64,000 nt of DNA from Sipunculus nudus (lineage: Eukaryota; Annelida; Sipuncula; Golfingiida; Sipunculidae). The notes under the pieces are model-generated. The model was not told where the DNA came from, ran no database searches, and was given only the letters and a program-made list of their open reading frames with translations. Every line of letters begins with the position of its first letter. Within the stretch, counting starts at the first letter, position 1. The stretch lies in NCBI GenBank assembly GCA_026874595.1, contig CM049311.1:43467676-43531675 (forward strand). Reading direction: 5' to 3'. Positions 11,606 to 24,014 of the stretch are shown here, in pieces. The translations under genes were made by a program, and so were the position numbers.

Positions 11606-12461
11606 ATCCCTAGTATAATAGGCAATAGTATATACCATCTATTTAAAATATATACCATAGTATATATCATGTCTTATTTTTGCAATAATAGTCCAGTGTG
11701 TTTATTACAATATACATGTATAGGAAATGTATATACTGACTTGTAAAGACTTATGCCTTTTGGCACAAAATTGAGAAAAGAAAATGGATAGGTTTACATG
11801 GTTATTGGTAGTAATGAAGTATAAAAACTAATTAACACAATGATGAAGACTTGTCTGAGTAGAAAATTAACGTATATCTGCTTAATTTAATTGCACTTGG
11901 AGCTACTACTTTGATTCAGCTTGTACTTTCACAAATTCTGGATGCATATTATTTAGCTCACTTATTTCATTTCATTCAAAGTGATCACTGCCTTGAATTT
12001 GTCTTTTGTCTATATTCATACGTCATTTTTTTTATCAAAATTAAGGATCCAACAGTTAGGACTAAATTATTAGAAAAAAGGCAAAATCTCTGGCAGGTCC
12101 ATCGTTCACAAAATTAGAATCATGTCAATCATGCACTTCATCTCACGAGCCAAATGTATGCATCACTTAACAAAAGAAAGGGGCAATGGCATGTTCTCAA
12201 ACTTTGTTATTTTAGTTTTTGTTCATTTTACTATGTCAGAATATTCACTTTGATTGTATGTAGCATATTTACTATGTTGATGAGGATGATTATACTTGTT
12301 TTTACATTAATCCTATTTTATCAAATTCAAGTGTTTCCATGTGATGTAAGTTTAAATTAATGACAGCTAAGGTAATTTATATTGTGTAATTCTAACAATA
12401 TAGTTTATTTTTGTTTGTTTGTTTTGACTCAGGAGAGTCAATTTCTTGACGGAAGGGCAAC
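11606..12461 (+). other. 3' untranslated interior of the LTR element
   Basis: Non-coding, AT-rich. Two 68-codon frames (11911-12117 and 12154-12360) occur; the second is strongly hydrophobic (residues about 25-60) but has no family resemblance and no coding support. The last bases, acggaagggcaac (12449-12461), are a short, imperfect polypurine tract before the 3' LTR. Confidence 0.6.
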
Positions 12462-13155
12462 TATCACCAGTGTGATAATTTTATGATAATTCAAATCATT
12501 ATATTTTACCAATTATAAGGTGATCAGTCCTATGGAATGAAACAGGTATTTAGTAGACTTCTGTGCAGGGTAACTTTCTAATTACATTTCAGTTTATTAT
12601 TTAACTGCCAGCCCTTTGATTAGTGTCCACAGAGAATTCATTAATAAGCATGTTCATACATTTGACTGGGTTTACTCTTAAAGTGACAGGCACAGATAAA
12701 GTAATTAATTAACAGTTTAGACTTAGGTGTTCGCAAGAGGGCAAGAAAGGTGTTGAATGTATTACACAATATGTCTTGTATTAATGCTGTATGAAATTAC
12801 TTAATTGCAATTATTATTTTGGGCAAATGTATAAATAGAGATACTGGCAACTGAACCAGACAGTTAAGGTCAGAGCTAAAGAGAGGGGAGTCAAAGAGTT
12901 AGAGAACTAGGAAAGAGAGAAGAGACAGGAATAAGAACAGGAGTTAATACACAGAGAGAGAGAGACAGAGACAGAGAGAACAGAATCAGTTAAGTGGAAA
13001 ATAGGGAAACTAGCAGAATATATATATTGGACATTTGTTATTGTTAACTTTGATTGAATAAACTTGAAAGTAAATTACATCTGGACTAAAGAATTCTTCT
13101 ATCTGAGAAATCAGCAACCTGTGAACAAAAGCACGTAAACAACTGGACGGTGATA
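12462..13155 (+). repeat. 3' LTR
   Basis: 694 bp, the same as the 5' LTR apart from one substitution (A to G, at about 12732). Same TATCACC start and GGTGATA end. Followed by GAGA, the target duplication. Confidence 0.93.
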
Positions 13156-13159
13156 GAGA

Positions 13160-13645
13160 GACTGGGTGGCTCTCTCAGAGAGAGAGACTGTCCAAGATCG
13201 CTTGCTATTGACTAAAGACTTCTATCATCAAACTGGTCTTGGAACATTACCAGCAACATGCAACAGTACCTGCTTGTGATACAAGGTGGGGAAACTCTCC
13301 CTAACCCCACCACCGTATCATTATAACACTAAAGCGTTTTGTGTTAGTTTTGTGTTGTGTCTGACAGGAAGCAAAACTTTAGTGTGATTATTATTCCATT
13401 TTAGATAGGTCTTATTTATATTATTTACTTCTGTTAGGCTTAGTTAATCAAATTTAAAATCTCAAATTTATAAATACAAGTGTAGGTAATCATTTAGAAT
13501 AGAACCAGGTTTTGAACAAATTTAAGGCCATAGGCTTTGTGTGAAAAAAACCTGCCCAACCCAGAAGAGAGCAAAGTTTATCTTTACGTTTAGCCCTAAT
13601 TCCTAACTTTAAATTATCAATTTTCTTGATTTTATAGTAATTTCT
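13160..13645. other. Flank of LTR element, nothing recognised
   Basis: Starts with GA-rich sequence (gagactgggtggctctctcag). No shared repeat or coding exon was seen before the family B start. Confidence 0.45.
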
Positions 13646-14321
13646 TAAACAAGGGACCTATGGGTCACGGCGCTCAGCTGTTATATATGATAAAAAAATA
13701 TGATTTAGAAATGAGGCACATGCTGGTTTTGTGTGGTAATAAGTATAAGCTGTATTATGAGTTGTTGTTGTTTAGCTTATGTATGATTTTGATAGTACCT
13801 TTGGAGACAGAGAAGAGAATTGATTTCATTTATTTTATTAACAAATGGAGTACTATTGTCACACAGATTTTGACTTGGCCATATAACTTATAAGCAGAAC
13901 ATATAATATAAGAGTTTAACTATTTATTAAAAAAAAATTACAAATATTGTCCCAGATATAATTTTTATTAAAAATAATAAGAGAATCGTATGATTTTTAA
14001 AATGAAATATAACTGAAATGATTATTAAAATAATATTAAAGAATATATTCATGAATGCATTCATGAATACATTTGGAAAGTAGTTGCACTGGTATTCATA
14101 TACTTTCATTTTTACCTGAATTCGCATTCTTTATGCAAGACATTTTATAATGGAGTACATATTCATATTTGTATTTAAATATAATTGCAAAGTATTCCCA
14201 CCATGTCTGGTATTTATTCAGTTTTCACCAAACAATGGTGTTGAGAATCCAGAATGTACAAAATTCACACATTTAAATAATGATCATAAGTACCTGGTTT
14301 TATGGCTTTTATTTATATTAA
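13646..14321 (+). repeat. Family B unit 1, truncated
   Basis: Starts AACAAGGGACCTATGGGTCA, then cggcgctcagctg. It runs parallel to units 2 and 3 until TTAA at 14318-14321, where it breaks into an unrelated GC-rich sequence (see piggyBac-like end). The downstream two thirds of the unit are missing. Confidence 0.85.
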
Positions 14322-14872
14322 CCCTCCTCCTGCGGGACCGGTATATATACGGGCGACGCGCCGCATCCCCGCCATGCGGCATACGTTTATATACGGTTTG
14401 GGAGGGTGCTAGGTTTATAGGCCAATAAAAAAATTCTTATCCCGTCAATCCGTATGAAATTTTATGCGGGATCACTAAAGGGGATTTCCATTTGAATGGT
14501 TTCGTTTTCCTGGAAGGTTATTTGACAAACCGTGTGCAAATAGCGTTGACATTTTTATCATGTGTACGGGACATGACCGGTCATGACCCGCGAAGTAGGT
14601 CAATCATGGCGGCGTCTGTTATTGTTGACAATGAGGAAATAGCGCAATTATTTCTGGATTCTGATCGACTAATGGGAAAAGTTTTTCTTATTAACTCAAT
14701 GAAAATGACAGCCAGTTTCATTATAGATCTTGAGGAACTGACTGATCTGTTACGGGAGTGGGCAAACGGTGATGTGACGGACCGGACTGCGCGGTGTCGG
14801 ACTTCAAACCGGCACGCGCACGTCAGCCATGTTTCAAGACGTGATGAATTGATGAAATATATATTTGACTAG
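14318..14872 (+). mobile_element. Truncated piggyBac-like 5' end (probable)
   Basis: Family B sequence is interrupted exactly at TTAA, and the next bases are CCCTCCTCCTGCGGG, the arrangement expected for piggyBac transposons (TTAA target, ends starting CCC). The first 150 bp are GC-rich and hold repeated atatacgg motifs (about 14341-14352, 14385-14396). No matching right end (GGG-TTAA) was found before 15540, so the element is cut short. Confidence 0.5.
14606..14872 (+). pseudogene. Possible N-terminus of a piggyBac-like transposase, truncated
   Basis: An 88-codon open frame (itself the end of a 126-codon frame from 14492). The ATG at 14606 has good context (aatcATGG), and the product starts MAASVIVDNEEIAQLFLDSD, an acidic start of the style seen at the N-terminus of piggyBac proteins. 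No DDD catalytic domain or Cys-rich C-terminus follows; the frame stops at 14870-14872. The assignment rests mainly on position, 285 bases inside a TTAA-CCC end. Domain-level similarity cannot be judged from so short a piece. Alternative: a chance frame in a GC-richer segment. Confidence 0.35.
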
Positions 14873-15537
14873 AAAAGAGCATGAAATCAATGTAAACTGT
14901 AACAAAAAAACTAGTATATGTAAGAGGTAAGACAAGTTAAAAGTGAAAAAGTCACTTGAATAATAACGTGTAGAGAAGTTCTCTCCCATTGGTGAACATT
15001 ATTGGAATGATAATTTTTAGCGATTTAATCGTCACGTTCCTTGTAGTTGTAGTCCTTGCATTATTATTTTTTATATAAATTTTCTTTAATATTAACTGTT
15101 TATAATGAAGTTTTTTACATTTTTTTAATGAAGCTTACACATTTTGACGATGTCCTGTAAGCAAAGTATTTTTTTTAGAAAAAAAAAAGTAAAAAATTAA
15201 AACCTTCCAAAACTGTTGTCTCCCATGTGTTCCAAGTAAATTTATTCATATTTATATAGATAAAATAATTCTTTCCACTCTCTTCCACAAAAAAAAAGAA
15301 TATTCAAAGACCTATGTTAAGAGGTTGATGACTTAAAAAGACAGCACAACACAACTACTGCGAGAAATTGTTAAATTAGAGTGACACAAAGAACATTTGT
15401 TTTATATCTCACATTTCAATTGGTTGCCATGGCAACCATATATATATAAGGATATCTTATCAAAGACATATGTTAAGAGATTGAAGACTTAAAAGACAGA
15501 TAACAACTTCTGCAAGAAATTGTTTAATTGGAATGAC
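14873..15537. other. AT-rich spacer with a small duplication
   Basis: Contains two similar segments, about 15300-15370 and 15462-15535 (caaagac(c/a)tatgttaagag(g/a)ttga(t/a)gac..), that lead up to the next family B start. No gene seen. Confidence 0.6.
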
Positions 15538-17565
15538 AAAAACAAGGGACCTATGGGTCACGGCGCTCAGCTGTTATATATGATTAAAAAATATGATTTA
15601 GAAATGAGGCATATGCTGGTTTGGTGTGGTAATAAATATAAGCTTTATTATGAGTTGTTGGTGTTTAGCTTATGTATGATTATGATATTATCTTTGGAGA
15701 CAGGGAAGAGGATTGATTTCATTTATTTTATTAACAAATGGAGTACTATTGTCACACAGATTTTGACTTGGCCATAAAACTTAAAAGCAGAACATATGAT
15801 ATAAGAGTTTAACTATTTATTAAAAAAAAATTACAAATATTGTCCCAAATATAATTTTTATTAAAAATAATAAGAGAATCTTATGATTTTTTAAAATGAA
15901 ATATAACTGAAATGATTATTAAATAATATTAAAGAATATATTCATGAATGCATTCATGAATACATTTTGAAAGTATTTGCACTGGTATTCATATACTTTC
16001 ATTTTTACCTGAATTCCAATTCTTTATGCAAGACATTTTATAATGGAGTACATATTCATATTCGTATTTAAATACAATTGCAAAGTTTTCCCACCATTAC
16101 TGGCATTTATTCAGTTTTCACCAAACAATTATGTTGAGAATCCAGAATATACAAAATTCACACATTTAAATTATGATTTAAGTACCTGGTTTTATGGCTT
16201 TTATTTATATTAAAAAAAAATGTAATATATTCATTTTGGACTAATTTCACATCAATGTACACACTAGACACAGTAGGAATCTAGATTAATAATATCAACT
16301 GCATCTTTGTCTATCATTAATTTCCTTCATATGATCCCTCATGATTAGTAATGAATAATATGATTTACTTTTTTATCATTAAAATTGAACTGAAAAATAC
16401 CATAGGTGACTGCATGGTGTTATTTGGAGTACGTGACATTCTATCCATCGATACAACATTCTTTTATCATCAGTAACTGCAAGTTGATTTCCTGTTATTA
16501 TAAACTAACAAATTCTTTTTTATTTTTCTTTAATTTGTTATTAAAAAACAATAAAAATTTATTAATTTATTGTTAATTGTTATGTTGTTGGTTAAAACTA
16601 CTAGATGAGTTGGGTTGCACACCTGGATCAACTGTGGCTGGCCATAAGCTGCCTACCTGCAACAGTGTATGGTCGCCTCAAGCATGCATAATTTGCTGAA
16701 AGTTCAACAAGGTCAACATACAGGTGACTCAAGAGGGGCTGGAGAGAGTTAAGGTCTGACATGGTCTCATAAAAACATTAATAAAAGCTACAATTTTTGG
16801 CCAATTTCTTTCAGCTTTCTAAACTAAAAAACTGAAATCCTTGTGTGCATGATATGAAAATTTTATATCAACCGTGCTCACAGGAAACAAATGTGCCATG
16901 GTCAAAGTTGGGAAAAATTTAAGGTACTAATTTTATATTTATACTAATAACATATAAAATTTGAAAAATTCAGGACTAATTTGGGGTATTCAATTGAATC
17001 TTGATTAAATAATGTTACATCCCTGGCAAAAAAACTCTAGCTTCAGCAATCCCCTTGTTAAGGGTGTAAATATATTTCTTGATTTTTTACATAGTGCATT
17101 ATGTTTGGGCTCATAACTTAAAACAATTACGCAATACTGACATAATTTCTGGCATATGCATAGAGAATGTATAGAAAAATATGTATATTATATATGATTA
17201 AAGTCACATCAGTGGTTTTGATATTAGGCAGTCTTGAAGTGTAACAATGGGTTTTTAATGGAAAAATAAAGTTTTTCATTAATATCTCGAAGGTATTAAG
17301 TCCTAGTGACCAAATTCTTGGCATGGTAGGGAATTTTGGAGACATCTAATTGTATGCCAAATTTTAGGAACTGAGAGCTGAAGCTGGGGAGCTGAGCTCT
17401 TGCAAACTGCATAACACTAGCTTGATGTAAACAATTTGTTACATGGTGCTTGAAAACTTGAATAAAATCTACAGTTTTTGATCAACTGGTTTCAAATTTT
17501 TGGTGTTAACAGACAAAATGCTAACAAAAACATGCTGAGAAAATTAAATCCACAGTACTTACAGT
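15538..17565 (+). repeat. Family B unit 2
   Basis: About 2.03 kb, starting AACAAGGGACCTATGGGTCA and ending in 'ccacagtacttacagt', directly followed by the start of unit 3. It lacks the (CGGA)n tract and 3' hairpin. The 85-codon frame at its start recurs in units 1 and 3 with frameshifts and substitutions in non-conserved positions, so it is not convincing as a gene. Confidence 0.88.
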
Positions 17566-19588
17566 AAACAAGGGACCTATGGGTCACGATGCTCAGCTGT
17601 TATATATGATAAAAAAATATTATTTAGAAATGAGGCACATGCTGGTTTTGTGTGGTAATAAATATAAGCTGTATTATGAGTTGTTGTTGTTTAGCTTATG
17701 TATGATTTTGATAGTACCTTTGGAGACAGGGAAGAGGATTGATTTCATTTATTTTATTAACCAATGGAGTACTATTGTCACACAGATTTTGACTTGGCCA
17801 TATAACTTATAAGCAGAACATATAATATAAGAGTTTAACTATTTATTAAAAAAAATACAAATATTGTCCCAAATATAATTTTTATTAAAAATAATAAGAG
17901 AATCATATGATTTTTTAAAATGAAATATAACTGATATGATTATTAAAATAATATTAAAGAATATATTCATGAATGCATTCATGAATACATTTTGAAAGTA
18001 TTTGCACGAGTATTCATATATTTTCATTTTTACCTGAATTCCCATTCTTTATGCAAGAAATTTTATAATGGAGTACAAAATCATATTCGTATTTAAATAC
18101 AATTACAAAGTATTCGCACCATGTCTGGAATTTATTCAGTTTTCACCAAACAATGATGTTGAGAATCCAGAATATACAAAATTCACACATTTAAATAATG
18201 ATCATAAGTACCTGGTTTTATGGCTTTTATTTATATTAAAAAATAACTGTAAAAAATTCATTTTGGACTAATTTCACATCAATGTACACACTAGACACAG
18301 TAGGAATCTAGATTAATATTATCAACTGCATCTTTGTCTAATTTCCTTCATATGATCCCTAATGATTAGTAATGAATAATATGATTTACTTTTTTATTAT
18401 TAAAATTGAACTGAAAAATGCCATAGGTGACTGCATGGTGTTATTTGGAATATGTGACATTCTACCCATCGATACAAGATTCTTATATCATCAGTAACTG
18501 CAAGTTAATTCCCTATTATTATTAACTAACAAATTCCTTTTCTATTTTTCTTTAATTTGTTATTAAAAATCAATAAAAATTGATTAATTTATTGTTTATT
18601 GTCATGTTGTTGGTTAAAACTATTAGATGAGTTGGGTTGGACACCTGGATCAACTGTGGCTGGCCATAAGCTGCCTGGCTGCCCAAGTATATGCCTCGCC
18701 TCAAGCGTGCACAATTTGCTGAAAGTTCAACAAGGTCAACATACAGGTGACCCTAGAGTGGCTGGAGAGAGCCAAGGTCTGACATGGTCGCATAAAAACA
18801 TTAATAAAAGCTATAATTTTTGGCCAATTTCTTTCAGCTTTCTAAACTAAAAAGCTGAAATCCTTATGTGTGCATGATATGAAAATTATATAAACAGAGC
18901 TCACATGAAACAAAAGTGAAATGGTCAAAGTTGGGAAAAATTTAAGGTACTAATTTTATATTTATACTAATAACTTATAAAATTTTTAAAATTCAGAACT
19001 AATTTTGGGTATTCTATTGAATCTTGATTAAATAATGTTACATCCCTGACAAAAATCTCTAGCTTCAGCAAGCCAATTGTTAAGGGAGTAAATATATTTC
19101 TTGATTTTTTACAAAGTGCATTATGTTTAGGCCCATAACTTACAACAATTACACAATACTGACATCATTTCTGGCATGTGCACAGAAAATGTATAGAAAA
19201 ACATGTATATTATATATGATTAAAGTCAGATCAGTGGTTTTGATATTAGGCAGTACTGAAGTGTAACAATGGGTTTTTAATTGAAAAATGAAGTTTTTCA
19301 TTAATATCTCAAATGTATTAAGTCCTAGTGACCAAATTCTCGGCATGGTAGGGGATTTTGGTGACATCTAATTGTATGCCAAATTTTAGGAACTGAGAGC
19401 TTAAGCTGGGGAGCTGAGCTCTTGCAAACTGCATAACACTAGCCTGATGTAAACAATATGTTACAAGGTGCTTGAAAACTTGAATAAAATCTACAGTTTT
19501 TTATCAACTGGTTTCAAATTTTTGGTGTTAACAGACAAAATGCTAACAAAAACATGCTGAGAAAATTAAATCCACAGTACTTACAGGA
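17566..19588 (+). repeat. Family B unit 3
   Basis: About 2.02 kb, highly similar to unit 2. It stops at the same internal point ('ccacagtacttacagg'), where family D begins. Confidence 0.88.
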
Positions 19589-22500
19589 AACAAGTGACCC
19601 AGGGGTCATGACGCTCAGCTGACCAGGAAGACATTGACAAAAGTAATTTTATCATCTGAATGTCAAATTTGAATGAAATACTTTTTCCAAACTTGACCTT
19701 TTGTATAAAATCATCCAATATTCATTTGGGTACTATGGAGCTCTGTAGCATGAAGGATATGGGTAACAAACACCTATTTTCAAGGTTTACAAGATGACTT
19801 TTCAGGGGTCTCCCAGCATGTCAAAAAATAAAATTCTAGGTCCAGTTATTATGATTTGTGCCCTGTTAACAAATCCAAATGTTTATTCTGGGGGGTATTT
19901 CAAAGCCGCATAGGATGAAGGATATGGGTAACAGAGATGTAATTTCAGGTGCACAAGGAGACTTTTCAGGGGCCTCCCAGCATATCAAGAAAGGAGATTC
20001 TAGGTCAAGTCATTATAATTTGTGCTCTGTTAACAGATGACCAAATCTTTATTCTGGGGAGTACTTCGGAGCCCCAGAGCATGAAGGATATGGGTAACAG
20101 GGACCTTATTTCAGGTTTCCATGTAGACCTTTTATGGGCTTCCCTGGAGGTGAGGACAGAAGATTCTAGGTCCAGTCATTATGATTTGTGCCCTGTTAAT
20201 ATATGACCAAATCTTTATTCTGGGGGGTACTTCAGAGCCCCATAGCTCACAGAATATGGGTAACAGGGACCTTATTTCGGGTTTCCATGTAGACCTTTTA
20301 TGGGCTTCCCTGGGGGTGAGGACAGAAGATTCTAGGTCCAGTCATTATGATTTGTGCCCTGTTTACAGATGACCAAATGTTTAAAGATCACAAAAGTAGA
20401 GAAAAAAAATCGTAAAAAATAAAAAAAATATAGGTGGCGCCACCAATCTCCAGAAATTGATGAAACACTCCATGATCAATATCCATGCAAAGAATCATGG
20501 TGATCAATGCATTAGTTGTTCAGATACTTGAGCTTTTGTATTAAATTTTGCATTATTCTGGGGGGTACTTCAGAACCCCATAGCTCAAAGAATATAGGTC
20601 ACAGTGACCTAATTTCAGGTTTACAAGGAGAATTTCCATAGACCTCCCAGGATTTCAAGTAAGAAGATTCCCGGTCTAGCGGTTACGATTTGTGCCCAGT
20701 TAACAGACAGACGCCTGGATGGCCGGACGGATGACGGACAAAAGGTGATCCCTAAAGCTCAGATGACTTTCAGTCAGCTGAGCTAAAAATTGAAAAAAAT
20801 ACAGGTGGCGCCACCAGAATGCAGAAACTGATGAAACATTTCATGATCAATATCCATGCAAAGAATCATGGTGATCAATATAATAATTGTCCAGATACTT
20901 GAGTTTTTGTATCAAATTTTCCATTATTCTGGGGGGTACTTCGGAGCCCCATAAATCAGAAGTTATGGGTAACAGAGACCTAATTTCAAGTTTTTAAGGA
21001 GACTTTTCATGGGCCTCTCAGCATGTCAAGAGAGAAGATTCTAGGTCCAGTTGTTACAATTTGTGCCATGTTAACAGATGACCGCATCTTATGAGGTCTC
21101 AAAAAAAGAGAAAAAAATTCGTAAAAATAAAAAAAAATACAGGTGGCGCCACCATACTGCAGAAACTGATGACACATTCCATGATCAATATCCATGCAAA
21201 GAATCATGGTGATCACTGCAATAGTTGTTTAGATACTTGAGCTTTTGTATCAAATTGTCCATTATTCTGAGGGATACTTCAGATGACTTACAGTCAGCTG
21301 AGCTAAAAACACTTAATGGTCAATATCCATACAGAGAATCATGATGATCTCCATATTAGTTGTTCAGATACTTCAGCTTTTGTATCAAATTGTCCATTAT
21401 TCTAAGGGATACTTCAGAGTCCTATAACTTGAAGGATATGGGTAACAGAGACCTAATTTCAAGTTTCCACAGGCACTCTTCATGGGCCTCCTTGCATGAC
21501 AAGAATGAAGTTTCTAGGTCCAGTTGTTGCAATTTGTACCCTCTTGATAGATAAACCACATCTTCAAAGGTCTCGAAAAAAGAGAAAAAAATTCGTAAAA
21601 ATTTGAAAAAAATAGAGGTGGCGCACCCTCTATGCAGAAACTGATGGAACAGCTCATGATCAATATGTATGCCAAAAATCATGACCATCAGTGTTGTAGT
21701 TATTGAGATACTGCACTTTTTGTATCAAATTTTCCATTATTCTGGGGGGTATTTTGGAGCCATACAGCCTAAAGAATATGGGTAACAGAGACCTAATTTC
21801 AGGTTTCCATGGAGAATTTTCATGGGTCTCCCTGTGTGTCAAGAATGAAGATTCTAGGTCCAGTCGTTATGATTTGTGCCATGCTAACAGATGACAGCAT
21901 CCTTAAAGGTCTCAAAAATAGAGGAAGAAATCGTAAATAAATCAAACAATATAGGTGGCGCCACCAGTCTGCAGGAACTGATGGAACACCTCTTGATCAA
22001 TAGTATGCCACAAATCATGACCATCAGTGATGTAGTTATTGAGATACTGAAGTTTTTGTATGAAATTTTTGACTACTCTGGGGGGTACTTTGGGGCCCCA
22101 TAGCTTGAAGGATATGGGTAACAGAGACCTAATTTCTGGTTTCCATGGAGACTTTTCATAGGTCTCTCAGTGTATTGAGAATGAAGATTCTAGGTCCAGT
22201 CGTTACGATTTGTGCCATGCTAACAGATGACAGCATCCTTAAAGGTCTCAAAAATAGAGGAAGAAATCGTAAAAAATCAAACAATATAGGTGGCGCCACC
22301 AGTCTGCAGGAACTGATGGAACATCTCATAATCAATATGTATGCCAAAATTCATGACCATCAGTGATGTAGTTATTGAGATATTGAAGTTTTTGTATGAA
22401 ATTTTTGACTACTCTGGGGGGGTACTTTGAGGCCCCATAGCTCGAAGGATATGGGTAACAGAGACCTAATTTCTGGTTTCCATGGAGACTTTTCATAGGT

Positions 22501-24014
22501 CTCTCAGTGTATTGAGAATGAAGATTCTAGGTCCAGTCGTTACGATTTGTGCCATGCTAACAGATGTTCACATTTTTAAAGGTCTCAAAAAAAAAGAGAA
22601 AACAATTCGTAAAAAATAATAAAAAAAAAAAAAAATAGAGGTGGCGCACCCAGGCTGCAGAAACTGATGACACACTCCATGATCAAAATCCATGCAAACA
22701 ATTATGGTCATCCCTGCATTCGTTGTTCAGATACTTCAGCTTTTATATCAAATTTTCCATTAATCTGAGCTGTACTTTGGAGTGCCACAGCTTAAAGGAT
22801 ATGGGTAACAGAGACCTAATTTCATATTTCCATGGAGACTTTTCATGGGTCTCCCTGTGTGTCAAGAATGAAGATTCTAGGTCCAGTCGTTACTATTTGT
22901 GCCATGCTAACAGATGACAGCATCCTTAAAGGTGTCAAAAATAGAGGAAAAAATCGTTAAAAATTAAACGATACAGGTGGCGCCACCAGTCTGCAGGAAC
23001 AGATGACACATCAAATGATCAATGGTTATGCCACAAATCATGACCATCATTCAAGTAGTTAATGAGATACTGAAGTTTTTGTATGAAATTTTTTACTTTT
23101 CTTGGGGGTACTTTGGGGCTCCATAGCTCGAAGAATATGGGTAACAGAGACCTAATTTCTGGTTTCCATGGAGACTTTTCATAGGTCTCTCAGTGTTTCA
23201 AGAATGAAGATTCTAGGTCCAGTCTTTACCATTTGTGCCTTGTTAACAGATGTTTACATTTTGAAAGGTCTCAAAAATAGAGAAAAAAATTCGTAAAAAA
23301 TTGAACGATATAGGTGGCGCCACCAGTCTGCAGGAAGTGATGGAACATCTCATGATCAATATGTATGACAAAAATCATGACCATCAGTCAAGTATTTAAT
23401 GAGATATTGAAGTTTTTGTATGAAATTTTTTACTTTTCTGGGGGGTAGTTCGGGGCCCCATAGCTGGAAGGATATGGGTAACAGAGACCTAATTTCTGGT
23501 TTCCATGGAGACTTTTCATAGGTCTCTCAGTGTGTCGAGAATGAAGATTCTAAGTCCAGTCATTACGATTTGTGCCTTGTTAACAGATGTTCACATTTTT
23601 AAAGGTCTCAAAAATAGAGAAAAAAATTCGTAAAAAATAAAAAAATACAGGTGGCGCCACCAGTCTTCAGGAACTGATGGAACCTCTCATGATCAATATG
23701 TATGCCAAAAATCATGACTATCAGTCAAGTAGTTAATGAGATATTGAAGTTTTTGTATGAAATTTTGGACTTTTCTGGGGGGTACTTTGGGGCCCCATAG
23801 CTCGAAGGATATGGGTAACAGAGACCTAATTTCTGGTTTCCAAGGAGATTTTTCATGGACCTCCCAGGATGTCAAGTAAGAAGATTCCAGTTCAAGCGGT
23901 TACGATTTGTGCCCTGTTAACGGACAGACGCCCGGACGGCCGGACGGCCGGACGGACGACGGACAAAAGGTGATCCCTATAGCTCAGATGACTTTCAGTC
24001 AGCTGAGCTAAAAA
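19589..24014 (+). mobile_element. Family D element with 337-bp tandem core
   Basis: Starts AACAAGTGACCCAGGGGTCA, then tgacgctcagctg. It contains about ten tandem units whose GGTGGCG cores lie at 20433, 20804, 21142, 21617, 21954, 22289, 22640, 22976, 23313 and 23650 (steps mostly 335-338). It then passes through a short CGGA/GGCC tract (about 23922-23957) into the terminal hairpin and ends GAGCTAAAA near 24014. Family B sequence resumes right after it, so it was a discrete insertion. No coding capacity. The second, shorter copy is at 43889-45474. The 5' palindrome, tandem core, microsatellite and 3' hairpin resemble Helentron-derived HINE / 'Pearl' elements of bivalves (inference). Confidence 0.82.
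20100..23980 (+). repeat. 337-bp tandem array (satellite-like core of D)
   Basis: Each unit reads: ttctggggggtactt(c/t)gg, gccccatagct, atgggtaacagagacctaatttc, then ttctaggtccagt..ttacgatttgtgcc, aaaggtctcaaaaa, GGTGGCGCCACC and cagaaactgatg. Unit length is stable at 335-338, with outliers of 351, 371 and 475 that mark indels or an extra half unit. Confidence 0.9.

Larger units (their letters stand above)
9944..13155 (+). mobile_element. Young non-autonomous LTR retrotransposon
   Basis: A 3,212-bp element bounded by two 694-bp direct repeats (9944-10637 and 12462-13155) that I could align by eye with a single difference (gttcacaag versus gttcgcaag), so the insertion is recent. The LTR ends are short inverted repeats, TATCACC / GGTGATA, not the usual TG/CA. 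The flanks carry a 4-bp target duplication GAGA (9940-9943 and 13156-13159). The 1,824-bp interior holds a possible primer-binding site, one 282-codon ORF and a possible polypurine tract. There is no protease, reverse transcriptase, RNase H or integrase, so it must be mobilised by a partner. The zinc-knuckle style points to a Ty3/gypsy-type relative. Confidence 0.93.

Noticed and set aside
12154-12360. Hydrophobic 68-codon frame in the LTR element, considered as an envelope-like remnant
   Set aside because: Only one hydrophobic stretch in T-rich DNA, no signal for a glycoprotein, no cleavage site, no conserved motif.
13660-13893. 77-85-codon frame conserved at the start of family B units (13660, 15520, 17579)
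   Set aside because: The copies are all recent and equally similar in non-coding parts; the fourth copy at 56343 carries changes that alter the frame. No evidence of protein-level constraint.
20181-23875. CRISPR-like regular array
   Set aside because: The repeated part is the whole 337-bp unit, with no short repeat separated by unique spacers; the genome is eukaryotic.
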